Of a DNA stretch of 38,013 nt, positions 15,287 through 24,163 are shown one piece after another. How positions within the stretch are numbered: position 1 is the first letter of the stretch; each line of letters starts with the position of its first letter. Source of the stretch: Clostridia bacterium (GTDB lineage Bacteria > Bacillota > Clostridia > Oscillospirales > CAG-272); NCBI GenBank assembly GCA_017532045.1, contig JAFXJW010000026.1:1-38013 (forward strand), given 5' to 3'. A program made the translations under genes and the position numbers. The notes under the pieces are model-generated. The model saw nothing but the letters and a program-made list of their open reading frames with translations, ran no database searches and was not told the DNA's origin.

Positions 15287-15443
15287 TGCAGGGGTTTCAC
15301 CCCTGCACCCCACCAGAAACCCTTTTATAAAAGGGTTTCTGGACTTCCCAAAACTTTCAAAGCATTTATTTGTTAAAGGTTCTTGGGATTCTTAAACCCT
15401 TTTTTCAAAAAGGGTTTGGTGGGGGTTTGGGGGCAAAGCCCCC
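15287..15443. repeat. intergenic run of four palindromes
   Basis: Four hairpins are packed between the SDR and nitroreductase genes: TGCAGGGG-tttca-CCCCTGCA (15287-15307), a perfect 30-bp palindrome centred on 15327/15328 (15313-15342), AAACCCTTTTT-tc-AAAAAGGGTTT (15394-15417) and GGGGGC-aaa-GCCCCC (15429-15443). The second and third share the word AAACCCTTTT. None has a clean terminator tail. They may be a dispersed intergenic repeat; other genome copies would be needed to confirm. Confidence 0.7.
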
Positions 15444-15465
15444 TATAAAATACAAGGAGGCAACT

Positions 15466-15993
15466 ATGAACACCCAAGAAGCCATTGCAAAGAGAAAATC
15501 CACCCGCTCCTACACCTCCGCCCCCGTTCCCGAGGAGGCGCTGACGGCCATCCTGCAGGCAGGCTTTGCCGCCCCCGTGGCCATGGCCAGATACGACTCC
15601 CTCCACATCACGGTTCTGCAGAACGAGGATACCATCAAGCGCATCAACGATGCGACCTCCGAGATGTTCTCGAGGCGCATGGGCGTGAAGAGAAACATGG
15701 ATTTCGGCGCCCGTACCCTGCTCTTCGTGTCCACCACCACCGAGGGACTCCTTCCAGAAATGGCCTACGCCAACGTAGGCATCGTGGTGGAGAACATGGT
15801 CATTTCCGCCACCGATCTGGGCATTGATACCGTCATTCTGGGCGGCGCTCCCAGAATCATCGTCGAGGACGAGACCCTCATGGAGGAGCTGGGCATCCCC
15901 GCAGGCATGAAGCCCGTGCTGGGCATCTGTCTGGGCTACGCCACCACCGAGGAGCCCCCCAAGACCCACAGCATCACGGTCAATCGGGTGTGA
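15466..15993 (+). CDS. nitroreductase family protein
   Basis: A 175-residue flavin-dependent oxidoreductase of the nitroreductase fold, using FMN and reduced nicotinamide. It has the typical N-terminus AIAKRKSTRSYTSAPVPEE (Arg and Ser contact FMN phosphate), the AGFAAPVAM segment, and the late VILGGAPRI and PVLGICLGYA segments. AAGGAGG lies five bases before the ATG at 15466; the sequence upstream of it in frame is the palindrome region and not coding. It is the last gene of the 11736-15993 run, closed by a terminator. The substrate is unknown. Confidence 0.88.
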   Translation: MNTQEAIAKRKSTRSYTSAPVPEEALTAILQAGFAAPVAMARYDSLHITVLQNEDTIKRINDATSEMFSRRMGVKRNMDFGARTLLFVSTTTEGLLPEMAYANVGIVVENMVISATDLGIDTVILGGAPRIIVEDETLMEELGIPAGMKPVLGICLGYATTEEPPKTHSITVNRV

Positions 15994-16034
15994 GAGCTGA
16001 GGTCGACTCTGCCCTCCCGAAGACCAAAGAGAAA

Positions 16035-16065
16035 AGCCGATGGGAAGCCCCCATCGGCTCTTTTT
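16035..16065. terminator. intrinsic terminator between convergent genes
   Basis: Stem AGCCGATGGG (16035-16044) / CCCATCGGCT (16050-16059), then CTTTTT on the plus strand. The minus-strand side also reads TTTTCTCTTT, so it probably serves both genes. Confidence 0.85.
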
Positions 16066-16588
16066 ATATCCCATACGTCCCCGTCAAGGGGTCGCGTAAC
16101 ACCCCGATCTCAGGGGTAAGGAAGGTGAACACCACAAAGAGCAGGGCGATCCCCCAGAGGACTCCCACGGCAAGCTTGGGACGCTTACAGACCACCGTCC
16201 CCCGCTCAAAGAGCCGTGTTTCATAGAGGTAGACCACCGCCGCCGATACAAAGAAAATGGCGATGTTCAACCAGTCGGGAGAAGGGCCCACCACCCCGTT
16301 GTAGGTGTAGAACAGAACGGGAATGAGCGCAAGCCCCAAAAGGATCCCCCGTAGCTTGACACACCAAAAGTCCTTACGGTCACGGAAAAATCTGCTCTGC
16401 ACCGCGGCGTAGAGGAGCATGGGCCAGAATAGGAGCTTCATATGCTCCCAGGTGGATTCGTTCACCCCCGAGAAGGGAGCGACCCACACCGCCCCTCCCA
16501 GCCAGTCGTAGAGGAAGTGAAGGAGCGTGCCGCCCAGAGCGGTCACACCAAAGCCAAAAAGCTGCCAAAGCCGAGTCGAGCGATCCAT
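16064..16588 (-). CDS. DUF6512-like membrane protein
   Basis: A 174-residue protein with about five membrane helices. The conserved-looking block SGVNESTWEHMKLLFWPML (about 41-59), after the first helix, matches my memory of the DUF6512 family of small clostridial membrane proteins. The function is unknown. GAGGTG lies before the ATG at 16588. It stands alone and is convergent with the nitroreductase gene. Confidence 0.75.
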   Translation of the reverse strand: MDRSTRLWQLFGFGVTALGGTLLHFLYDWLGGAVWVAPFSGVNESTWEHMKLLFWPMLLYAAVQSRFFRDRKDFWCVKLRGILLGLALIPVLFYTYNGVVGPSPDWLNIAIFFVSAAVVYLYETRLFERGTVVCKRPKLAVGVLWGIALLFVVFTFLTPEIGVLRDPLTGTYGI

Positions 16589-16657
16589 AAAGCACCTCTT
16601 TTTTTTTCAGTATATGTGTATGTCCCCGCCCCTATGCGTCAGCCCATAGACAAAGAA

Positions 16658-16685
16658 CAAGGCTCCCACAAAAGTGGGAGCCTTG
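16658..16685 (-). terminator. terminator of the Ig-repeat operon
   Basis: A 12-bp perfect stem CAAGGCTCCCAC / GTGGGAGCCTTG with an AAAA loop. On the minus strand it is followed by TTCTTTG. It lies 75 bp beyond the stop of the large Ig-repeat gene. Confidence 0.65.
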
Positions 16686-16704
16686 CCTGATTCGGTTCGG
16701 GTAC

Positions 16705-16738
16705 CCCCCGAGGCTACCGCTTGCGGTAGCCTCGGGGG
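16705..16738. repeat. perfect 16-bp hairpin
   Basis: CCCCCGAGGCTACCGC and its complement are separated by only TT. It lies between the Ig-repeat gene and its terminator. Without a T-tail it may protect the mRNA 3' end. Confidence 0.7.
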
Positions 16739-16760
16739 AAGTTTATAGAACTACGAAAGA

Positions 16761-19700
16761 TTACTTGCCGTAGTTGTGGTTGTAGAACAGTGCGGTTCCG
16801 ACAGTTCCGAGACTGGGAACCTCAATGGGCATCTCGATGAACTGATGAGTGGTATCCACGTACATCTTGGTGATGGCGCCCGTGGAAGGATCTCTCTCAG
16901 ATTTGGTCAGCACGTCGGTGACAAGCTGGTCAACAGTGATGATACCGCCATCCTGGTAGCTAGGATAGATGACCTTACTGGTGTTGGGCTGGAGGTGGGC
17001 GAGATCGTTGAACAGCAGGGAAACGAGGATGAACTGATCGGACTCGTTTTGGATGTGTCCGAGCGCATTCCAACCAGCAGCCTCGCCACTGATAGGATCT
17101 TCGTTCTGACAAACGGTTACAATGCCGCCGACATTGCCATTAATGATCTCGGGTACGGTGGCGCCGCCTACCTTATAGTTCTGGAAATACGTGGTGTTAC
17201 CGGCGTTGAGGTTAGAGGACGTATTGATCGTGCCACTGATGGTGACCTGCTGGATCTCATTATCGTTGAGACCGGCCTCGTTGCATTCCTCAGGAGCAAG
17301 CTCCATGCCGGTAGCTCCGCAGGGGCCAAACGTTAGGTTTTCGAAGGTCATAATATTGGAGCGTGAGAATATGCCGGTAGAGAAGCAGTTATATACGTGA
17401 ACGTTGGAAACCTTTCCGTTACCTACTATTCCCAGGAAGCTCATGCCTGCATAGAACGCGGAAGATGTGATGTTGTTTGCGTCAATATAGTAGTGGCAAT
17501 TATATTCGCGCGATCCAATATTGATACCATGCGTGTAACAACCGATATTCATTTCGGTGCTACCCTCTTTTCTATAGAGCGCAGGATCGTAGTCAATAGG
17601 CTGATTTCCCTTTGTTTCAAGGTTGTAGAGATTTACACTATAAGTCTTATTATTGTTGGTGCCTGCGCTTACGTCGCCACCTGCATTCCAAGGTTCTGCG
17701 CTAAGCAAGGAGCTGATGTTGTATAGCTTATCGGTTACTCCGTATCTGTTGCAGTAATCATCGTATTCAACCTCGGTGAATACACGCATCTGGGAAGCGT
17801 CGATCTTGTGGTTGTTTCCGTTGATGTAAAGGCTCTTATTGACCGCCTGGATACGGTTGCTGCCCATAGCGGGAACCTCATCACGGGGACCGCGAAGGAT
17901 CTCGTCAATCGTCTGGTCATTCTGAGGCTTCAGGGCAACCAAGGGAACGAGGTCGTAGCCGTATTGGTAATTGTTTGCGCTTCCGTCGGGCTTTTCAAAA
18001 ACAGCAAAGTTGATCTGCTGTCCCTGATAAATGTCATTTCGAACTACCAGCCAAAGCTCTTCAAAGGTATTTACGTTGTATCCCTCGTTAATATTGAACG
18101 TATAGGATATGGTAGCCTCAACCTTACTTCCCGATGCGGAGCTGACGGTAACGACAACCTTACCGGTCTTCTTGAAGGTTATTGCACCATTCTCGTATAC
18201 AGCAACCTCATCGCCGGTAGCACCGCTCTCGTGACGGAAATTAAAGGCAAGATCCTTGCAAACAATTCCCGTTCCGCGAACTGTGGGAACAAAGGGCAAG
18301 CTGGACATTCCGGCAACCTCAACAACATTTCCACTGATACCTGTGATCGTATGGTCTATCATGGAGAAGGAGTACTCGATGTCTGTTCTCTCAGCGAATA
18401 CCTCGGGAAGAACGACTGCGTCGGGAGGAACGATGACGTTGACCTCTGCGGTCTCTACCACGTCGGTACCCTGAATGCGGATCTCCACGATGGCAGTACC
18501 GTGACCCTTCAGGTCGGTGAAGCTGCAGTTAGCGCCGCTTGCTGTAATACCGAGGTACTCAGCGCCCGAGATCACTCGGAACTCAAGAACCTTATCGGTA
18601 ACCTGCTCGTAGTTGTAGTTGTATACCGTTGCGACAAGAACGGGAGCGGCAGCCGTACCCTTCTTGTCTACCGTGAAGATATCCTTATCAAGGTCGATGT
18701 AGAACCTGGAAGCATTGATCTCCTCCTGGGAGGGCTGTACGATGAAGGTAAGAGCGTTACTTTCAACGTCACCTGCAACTGCCTTAATGGTAATTCTTGT
18801 TCCGGTTCTTGCCTCGGAGCTGATGATCAGCGTGTCGCCGTTGAAGGTTGCGTAGTTTGCTCCCTCAACAAACTGCCAGAGAATCTCCTGGTTTGCGTTT
18901 GTGGGGTTTACGATCTTATTCACGATGACCGCCTGACCTCTGAGAACCTCCGTATTGGCGGAGAGCTGAATGGATTCAACCTTGATCTCCTCGGTTGCGG
19001 GTCTTACCGTAAAGGTAAGAACGTTACTCTCAACAGAGCCGACAACGGCCTTGACAGAGATCCTGGAATCCTTCTCAACGTCAGGCTTGACTACCAGAAC
19101 GTTACCCGACATGGAAGCGAAGGTGTCACCCTGGACGATAACCCAGGAAAGCTTGTCGGTGGTGTCAGTGGGAGTGATATTGACGTTGATCGTTACACTG
19201 TGTCCTGCGATGGGAGAGAGATTGTCAGCAGAGATCTCAACCTTCGTTGCGGGCTTGCTGGTATCTCTTACCGTAAATACAAGCTCGTTGCTGTTCGTGG
19301 TGTCAGCCTTTGCAACGACCTTAACGACCGTACCTGCGGGAGCGTTCTCGCTAATAATCAGAACGTTGCCCGAGAGGGAAGCATGCTGTGCGCCCTCGGT
19401 GATGGAGAGGATAATGTGGTCTGTCGAGTCAGCGGGCTCGATCGTGCTCTTGATGATCATTGTCTGACCGGGCAAGAGGTTGAAATAATCGGCGGAAAGG
19501 GTAACCTTGGTGGCCTTGATCTCGGAGGAGGCGACCACGAACTTGAGGACGTTACTCTCTACGTCTCCCGCGGTTGCCTGAACCTTGATCACGTCGCCTG
19601 CGACTGCGGTATCCTTGATCATAAGAACGTCGCCGACCATCTCTGCCTTGTCGGAGCCCTCGATCACGGTCCACACAACCGTGTCGGTCGTGTTGGCGGG

Positions 19701-20717
19701 ATTTACGTCCTTACTGAGAACAACGCTCTGCCCTGCGAGAGGAGCGAGTTTGTTTGCGAAGATCTCAATGGACTCTGCCGCAACAGAGGTGTCACGCACG
19801 GTGAATACCAGCTCGCTGCTCTTCACGTCACCTGCGTATGCGACTACCTTGATCACAACGCCTGCGGTAGCATTCTTGCTGATGATCAGAACGTTGGCGG
19901 AGAGGGAAGCGAAATCCTCGCCGTCTACGATCTCATAGCGGATGGAGTCGGTAGAGTTGTCGGGGGTGATCTTGCCGGTCAGGACTACGCTCTCACCTAC
20001 CAGAGGATTGAGGGTAGGAGCGGTAACGGTAACGGCGGTTGCGGGAATCTCCTCAACCGAGCTTCTGACCGTGAGGGTCAGCTCGTTACTCTCAACGTCA
20101 CCGGAGGCGGCCTTGATCTTGATCACGGTGCCAACGGGGGCGGTCTCACTGACGGTGAGGGCATCACCCGCAACGGTGGCGAACTCTGCACCCTCGGTGA
20201 TGGTCCAGCTAATGGTCTGGGTAGCATCGGAGGGGTCAACCACCTTGGTCAGCACTATGGTCTGGCCTGCGGTGGGCTTATCCGTTGCCGCGCTGATCAC
20301 GATGGATTTAAGGGGAACGGAAATCTTAACGGTAATCGTGTTGGAATAGGAAGCGCCTTCCTTTGCCTGTACGGTTACGGTAGCGCCGTGGGGGGCGGTC
20401 TCGCTGATCTTGAGAACGTTTCCCACTACGGAAGCGTACTCAGATCCGCTTACAAGGATAAACTCGGTATCCTCAGAGGGAATATCCTCTGCTCCCTCAG
20501 CCTTCAGAACTGCGGAGAGATTCACGGATTCACCGCGGGTCGCCTCGCTCTTGTCTGCGGTAAGGGTCAGGGTGTATTCGATGGGCTTCTCTTCAGGAGC
20601 AGTCTCAGACTCTGTTTCAGACTCATACTCCGTAGGAATATCACATGCAGCGAAGCATGAAATGAGCAGAGCAAAGGCGAGAGTGAGGACAAGCATCCTT
20701 TTTAGTGCTGATGTCAT
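16761..20717 (-). CDS. giant Ig-repeat surface lipoprotein with beta-helix-like C-terminal part
   Basis: A 1318-residue exported lipoprotein. The signal peptide MTSALKRMLVL is followed by a hydrophobic stretch and lipobox LISC21 or FAAC25. After an acidic linker come seven tandem Ig-like (Big-type) domains of about 88 residues (about 46-660). Each holds G-x-x-V near the start, W/I-x-I-x-EG, then A-x-x-x-G-N-VL-x-I and ESN-x-L-x-FTVR at the end. An eighth, different beta domain follows (about 666-765). The C-terminal third (about 890-1318) has repeated Asn/Gly turns such as GIVGNGKVSNVHVYNC, suggesting a right-handed beta helix that could bind or cut a polysaccharide. AAAGGAG precedes ATG 20717. 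It is the last and largest gene of the ABC operon, so it may depend on the neighbours for display. Confidence 0.85.
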   Translation of the reverse strand: MTSALKRMLVLTLAFALLISCFAACDIPTEYESETESETAPEEKPIEYTLTLTADKSEATRGESVNLSAVLKAEGAEDIPSEDTEFILVSGSEYASVVGNVLKISETAPHGATVTVQAKEGASYSNTITVKISVPLKSIVISAATDKPTAGQTIVLTKVVDPSDATQTISWTITEGAEFATVAGDALTVSETAPVGTVIKIKAASGDVESNELTLTVRSSVEEIPATAVTVTAPTLNPLVGESVVLTGKITPDNSTDSIRYEIVDGEDFASLSANVLIISKNATAGVVIKVVAYAGDVKSSELVFTVRDTSVAAESIEIFANKLAPLAGQSVVLSKDVNPANTTDTVVWTVIEGSDKAEMVGDVLMIKDTAVAGDVIKVQATAGDVESNVLKFVVASSEIKATKVTLSADYFNLLPGQTMIIKSTIEPADSTDHIILSITEGAQHASLSGNVLIISENAPAGTVVKVVAKADTTNSNELVFTVRDTSKPATKVEISADNLSPIAGHSVTINVNITPTDTTDKLSWVIVQGDTFASMSGNVLVVKPDVEKDSRISVKAVVGSVESNVLTFTVRPATEEIKVESIQLSANTEVLRGQAVIVNKIVNPTNANQEILWQFVEGANYATFNGDTLIISSEARTGTRITIKAVAGDVESNALTFIVQPSQEEINASRFYIDLDKDIFTVDKKGTAAAPVLVATVYNYNYEQVTDKVLEFRVISGAEYLGITASGANCSFTDLKGHGTAIVEIRIQGTDVVETAEVNVIVPPDAVVLPEVFAERTDIEYSFSMIDHTITGISGNVVEVAGMSSLPFVPTVRGTGIVCKDLAFNFRHESGATGDEVAVYENGAITFKKTGKVVVTVSSASGSKVEATISYTFNINEGYNVNTFEELWLVVRNDIYQGQQINFAVFEKPDGSANNYQYGYDLVPLVALKPQNDQTIDEILRGPRDEVPAMGSNRIQAVNKSLYINGNNHKIDASQMRVFTEVEYDDYCNRYGVTDKLYNISSLLSAEPWNAGGDVSAGTNNNKTYSVNLYNLETKGNQPIDYDPALYRKEGSTEMNIGCYTHGINIGSREYNCHYYIDANNITSSAFYAGMSFLGIVGNGKVSNVHVYNCFSTGIFSRSNIMTFENLTFGPCGATGMELAPEECNEAGLNDNEIQQVTISGTINTSSNLNAGNTTYFQNYKVGGATVPEIINGNVGGIVTVCQNEDPISGEAAGWNALGHIQNESDQFILVSLLFNDLAHLQPNTSKVIYPSYQDGGIITVDQLVTDVLTKSERDPSTGAITKMYVDTTHQFIEMPIEVPSLGTVGTALFYNHNYGK

Positions 20718-20785
20718 AGTACATCTCCTTTTTCCTTTTTCATTGGGGGGGTCATTTATATATAAAGAGCTGAAGCTCATTATTT

Positions 20786-21742
20786 TCACTGGGCCGTTTG
20801 GAGACCGAACTTATATTCGATCTTCTGAGTGGGAGCATTCTCGTCACCCACGTAGGCCATAACGGTAAATGTACCGTCCAGATAAATTTCGAGAATTCCG
20901 TTTTCGTTAATCTTTGCGCGTTGCATTTTGTTCTCGCCCGAGCCCTTGTACTCGTTGGCCACGATCTTGATCTTAACGTCGTCAGGATTGATGGTCCCAT
21001 CAGTCTTGAGTACGGCACGGAGGTCGATGATCTTCTCGGTGGTGACGTAAATGTCGCTGGCATTCTTGTTGATGTTGGGATTCCCGTCAAAGTCAAAGTA
21101 GATGGGAAGCACGCCCTCGACTACCGTTACTGTACAGGTGTCGACCCTCTCGCCAAGCTCGGTGGTTACGGTGATGACGGCTGTTCCCGTGCCTCTTGCT
21201 TTAACGTTGCCGTTGACGTCTACGGTTGCGACGCTTGTGTTGGAGGAGGTGTATTTAACAGCCTTGTTTACTGCAACGGGAGCGTCAACCTCACAGGAGA
21301 GGGTGTACGTCTGACCGACCTTGAGATCAAGCTCATGGTCCGAAAGAGCAACCGCAAAGGGAACCTTAGCGGTTACCTCAACGTTCAGAACGAAGGTCTT
21401 GTTGCCGTCCTGCGTCTTGACCGTTACTGTGGTATTTCCCCAGTGAACACCTGTGATGATGCCGTTTTCGTCAACGGTGCAGATGGATTCGTCCTGAGAA
21501 GAATAGGTTACGGCTTTGTTGGAGGCCAGCTTTGGGTATACGTTTACGATGGTCTCCTTGCTCTTGCCTTGCTCCACCGTAAAGAAGAGATCGCCCTCGT
21601 AGACGGAATTCATTCTGTCCACGACCTCAACCTTTTCCACGGGGATATACTGGTAAAGAGCCAGTATGCGTCCTGCGAATGCGATGACGACCAGCAGAAC
21701 GATGGGAAGCACCGCAAGAATGATCAATATAGTTTTTTTCAT
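20786..21742 (-). CDS. membrane-anchored protein with Ig-like (Big_2) domains
   Basis: A 318-residue protein with an N-terminal signal anchor (MKKTILIILAVLPIVLLVV). Two Big_2-type Ig-like domains follow: one ends in NGIITGVHWGNTTVTVKT and the other in NGNVKARGTGTAVITVTT, the classic Big_2 signature. A third beta-rich C-terminal domain follows. There is no lipobox cysteine, so it probably stays anchored by the helix. ATG 21742 starts the signal sequence; its ribosome site (AAAGG) is rather distant. It lies 68 bp before the large Ig lipoprotein and 65 bp after the ABC permease, so it is likely part of the same surface assembly. Confidence 0.82.
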   Translation of the reverse strand: MKKTILIILAVLPIVLLVVIAFAGRILALYQYIPVEKVEVVDRMNSVYEGDLFFTVEQGKSKETIVNVYPKLASNKAVTYSSQDESICTVDENGIITGVHWGNTTVTVKTQDGNKTFVLNVEVTAKVPFAVALSDHELDLKVGQTYTLSCEVDAPVAVNKAVKYTSSNTSVATVDVNGNVKARGTGTAVITVTTELGERVDTCTVTVVEGVLPIYFDFDGNPNINKNASDIYVTTEKIIDLRAVLKTDGTINPDDVKIKIVANEYKGSGENKMQRAKINENGILEIYLDGTFTVMAYVGDENAPTQKIEYKFGLQTAQ

Positions 21743-21807
21743 AGAATAAATGTTACCTTTCTTGGCCACTTGCGGAGGCATTGCCCCCACAGATTGACAA
21801 AAACAAA

Positions 21808-23415
21808 TTACATCTCGATCTTATGGTAGCTGCAGTTGATTCTGAGGATCATATCCACGATTCTGTTTACCATATACAGGAACGACAGAGCAATGATGAT
21901 CCAGTAGGGAAGGGAGGGGTTTTTCACCGCAGACATGAGGATCACGATCATACCGAGGATGAAGCCCACCAAAAGGCCAACCACCAGACATCTCGTGGTG
22001 CTCTTACTCACCGTGGAGGATTCTTCGTCACCGACGGCGCTGATGGTGGGATTCCTGATATCACAGCTGATGCTGTATGCGATGTGACCGATGGCCGCCA
22101 TGGCGACGGCGATGCTGCCCATCACGATTTGCCAGGAGGGATAATCGAATGCGAGGAAGGAGATCACGGCGGTCAGGATGATAGCGCCTATGGTGAATAC
22201 CGCATTGAAGGAGAATTTTACGAGCATCTGTGTGAAGAAATTCACGGGAATCGTTTTGGACGTGTGGAAGTTTCCGCCGTCACGGGAAACGGCCGAGGCG
22301 GAGGAGATGTTCGACAGCATAGCCATGATGGCAACCACCATGACGTGTGCGCCTGCGATCATGTTGATGCCCGCCTGATTGACTGTGATGGTCATGAGCA
22401 GACGGTCGTAGGAAAATACGATGAAGGGCATCAGGATGGTGAAGAGGAAGTATTCGAATATTTCGGCGCTGGAGCGGAATACGCAGAAAACTTCCTTTCT
22501 GAAAAGAGTTGCGAAGCGGGATCTTTTTCTGAATTTCTTGGTCTTGGCTTTTACCTTAACGGTGTTCTCAAGGCTGGTCATAGCCATCTTGAAGAAAAGT
22601 CTTCTTGTAAAGAGAACCGCGATAACCGACACGGCCACACAAAGAACAATGAATATGGGGAACCAATGCCACATGGTAAAGGTGGTCATGGCTCGACCGA
22701 GCTGGTAGTACAGTGGGATCTTTCTTCCGACCATGGCAATCACGTTGTTGATTTCAAGGACGGTTTCGATCTGCTTGTCGGTAATATTGAATTCGCTGGC
22801 AATGCTTCCGATGGCGGAAAGATAACCCCAAAGGCAAACGCTGACGATGCTGAATATGACTACGATAGCCAGGAGGGTATGCTTTTTCAGGAATTTGATG
22901 ATCCACATGACGGGGATGCTCAAAAACGCCGCAACAACGATGGGGAAGACAGGCAGGAGCATAACCAAAAGCGGCAGGGAGAGAAAGAAGCTCACACCGG
23001 CGCTTGAGAAGATACCGAGGGTGACGAATATAGGCAACGTGATCAGCGCGTTAACCGCAACCTCCTTGATATAGATGACAAGGAGCTTGGAAATGAAAAG
23101 CTGATTGGAGGTAACGGGCAAGCATATAAGCATTTCGTTATCTCTGTTCAGATACAGCGTATTGATGACGTTTCCTACCGCAAAGGCAAGAGAGAGTAGC
23201 TGTGTAACAAGAAGCACCAAGCTGAAAAGCTCCGCATTGATCGCAAAGCCCAGGGAGAAAATGCGCGCAAGTCCGATCCAGACTACTGCGGTGGCGGCTA
23301 CCAGCAACGCGATGGCCTTCAGCAGAGCGGGAAACATGATTTTCGGAGACGTCATTTTCAGGAGGTTGGTCTTGTTATCCAGTTGCATCCTTAAGAGCGA
23401 CAAGATATTTTTCAT
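21808..23415 (-). CDS. ABC transporter permease (ABC-2-like exporter)
   Basis: A 535-residue polytopic membrane protein with about twelve predicted helices in two halves, separated by a basic cytoplasmic stretch (VKVKAKTKKFRKRSRFA). Such two-half proteins with a DNEMLICLPVTSNQLFISKL-like cytoplasmic loop are typical permeases of multidrug or export ABC systems. Its start lies three bases after the stop of the ATPase gene, whose stop codon falls in its ribosome site, so the two are coupled. The cargo is unknown; the Ig-like surface proteins downstream carry ordinary signal sequences and need not be the cargo. Confidence 0.88.
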   Translation of the reverse strand: MKNILSLLRMQLDNKTNLLKMTSPKIMFPALLKAIALLVAATAVVWIGLARIFSLGFAINAELFSLVLLVTQLLSLAFAVGNVINTLYLNRDNEMLICLPVTSNQLFISKLLVIYIKEVAVNALITLPIFVTLGIFSSAGVSFFLSLPLLVMLLPVFPIVVAAFLSIPVMWIIKFLKKHTLLAIVVIFSIVSVCLWGYLSAIGSIASEFNITDKQIETVLEINNVIAMVGRKIPLYYQLGRAMTTFTMWHWFPIFIVLCVAVSVIAVLFTRRLFFKMAMTSLENTVKVKAKTKKFRKRSRFATLFRKEVFCVFRSSAEIFEYFLFTILMPFIVFSYDRLLMTITVNQAGINMIAGAHVMVVAIMAMLSNISSASAVSRDGGNFHTSKTIPVNFFTQMLVKFSFNAVFTIGAIILTAVISFLAFDYPSWQIVMGSIAVAMAAIGHIAYSISCDIRNPTISAVGDEESSTVSKSTTRCLVVGLLVGFILGMIVILMSAVKNPSLPYWIIIALSFLYMVNRIVDMILRINCSYHKIEM

Positions 23416-23418
23416 CCC

Positions 23419-24147
23419 TTATACCTCTTCGATCTCGCCGATGATTTCCATGAATATCTTCTCAAGAGATTCTCCGCGAGCCTTCAGCTCGGCAATGTCG
23501 TATACTCCCTGAAGCTTACCGCCCTTGATGATACAACAGCGGTCACAGAGATTTTCAACCACGTCGAGAATATGTGAGCTGAAGAATACGGTGTTACCCT
23601 CGGCCGCATGCTGCTTCATAACCTGCTTGAGCTGATAGGAGCTCATGGGGTCAAGTCCCGTAAGCGGCTCGTCGAGTACCCAAAGCTTGGGATTGTGTAC
23701 CAGCGCCGCAATAACCGAGATCTTCTGCTTCATACCGTGAGAGTAGCTCTTGATGGGGTTATTAAACGCCGCGCGAAGCTTGAAGATATCGAGAAGCCGA
23801 TCCGTTCTCTCCTTGGCAAGCTGGGGATCTACACGGTAGAGGTTTGCGATGTGGTTGATGTATTCCTGGCCCGTGAGTCTCTCAAAAACCGCATGGTTAT
23901 CCGAAACGTAGCCGATCTGCATCTTGGCGCGCAAGGGGTCGGTCTTGATGGATACCCCGTCTATGAGGATATCTCCTTGCTGAAAAGGGTAGATTCCCAT
24001 AAGGCTCTTGATGGTGGTACTCTTTCCGGCACCGTTAGGACCGAGGAAGCCGTATATTTCACCTGCCTTCAGAGAAAACGAAAGATCCTCTACGGCGTTT
24101 ACCTGAGAGTTGCCATAGCTCTTTGTAAGATTTTTTATCTCTAACAT
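23419..24147 (-). CDS. ABC transporter ATP-binding protein
   Basis: A 242-residue single-domain ATPase. Walker A is GPNGAGKST (36-44). The ABC signature is degenerate, SYSHGMKQK (about 137). Walker B with the catalytic Glu is VLDEPLTGLDP, and the switch His is in FSSHIL. The degenerate signature is typical of exporters of the multidrug/bacitracin (CcmA-like) class. AAGGAG lies eight bases before the ATG. It pairs with the permease gene directly downstream and follows the YwaF-like gene by 16 bp. Confidence 0.93.
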   Translation of the reverse strand: MLEIKNLTKSYGNSQVNAVEDLSFSLKAGEIYGFLGPNGAGKSTTIKSLMGIYPFQQGDILIDGVSIKTDPLRAKMQIGYVSDNHAVFERLTGQEYINHIANLYRVDPQLAKERTDRLLDIFKLRAAFNNPIKSYSHGMKQKISVIAALVHNPKLWVLDEPLTGLDPMSSYQLKQVMKQHAAEGNTVFFSSHILDVVENLCDRCCIIKGGKLQGVYDIAELKARGESLEKIFMEIIGEIEEV

Positions 24148-24163
24148 CTGTAGTACTCCTTAC

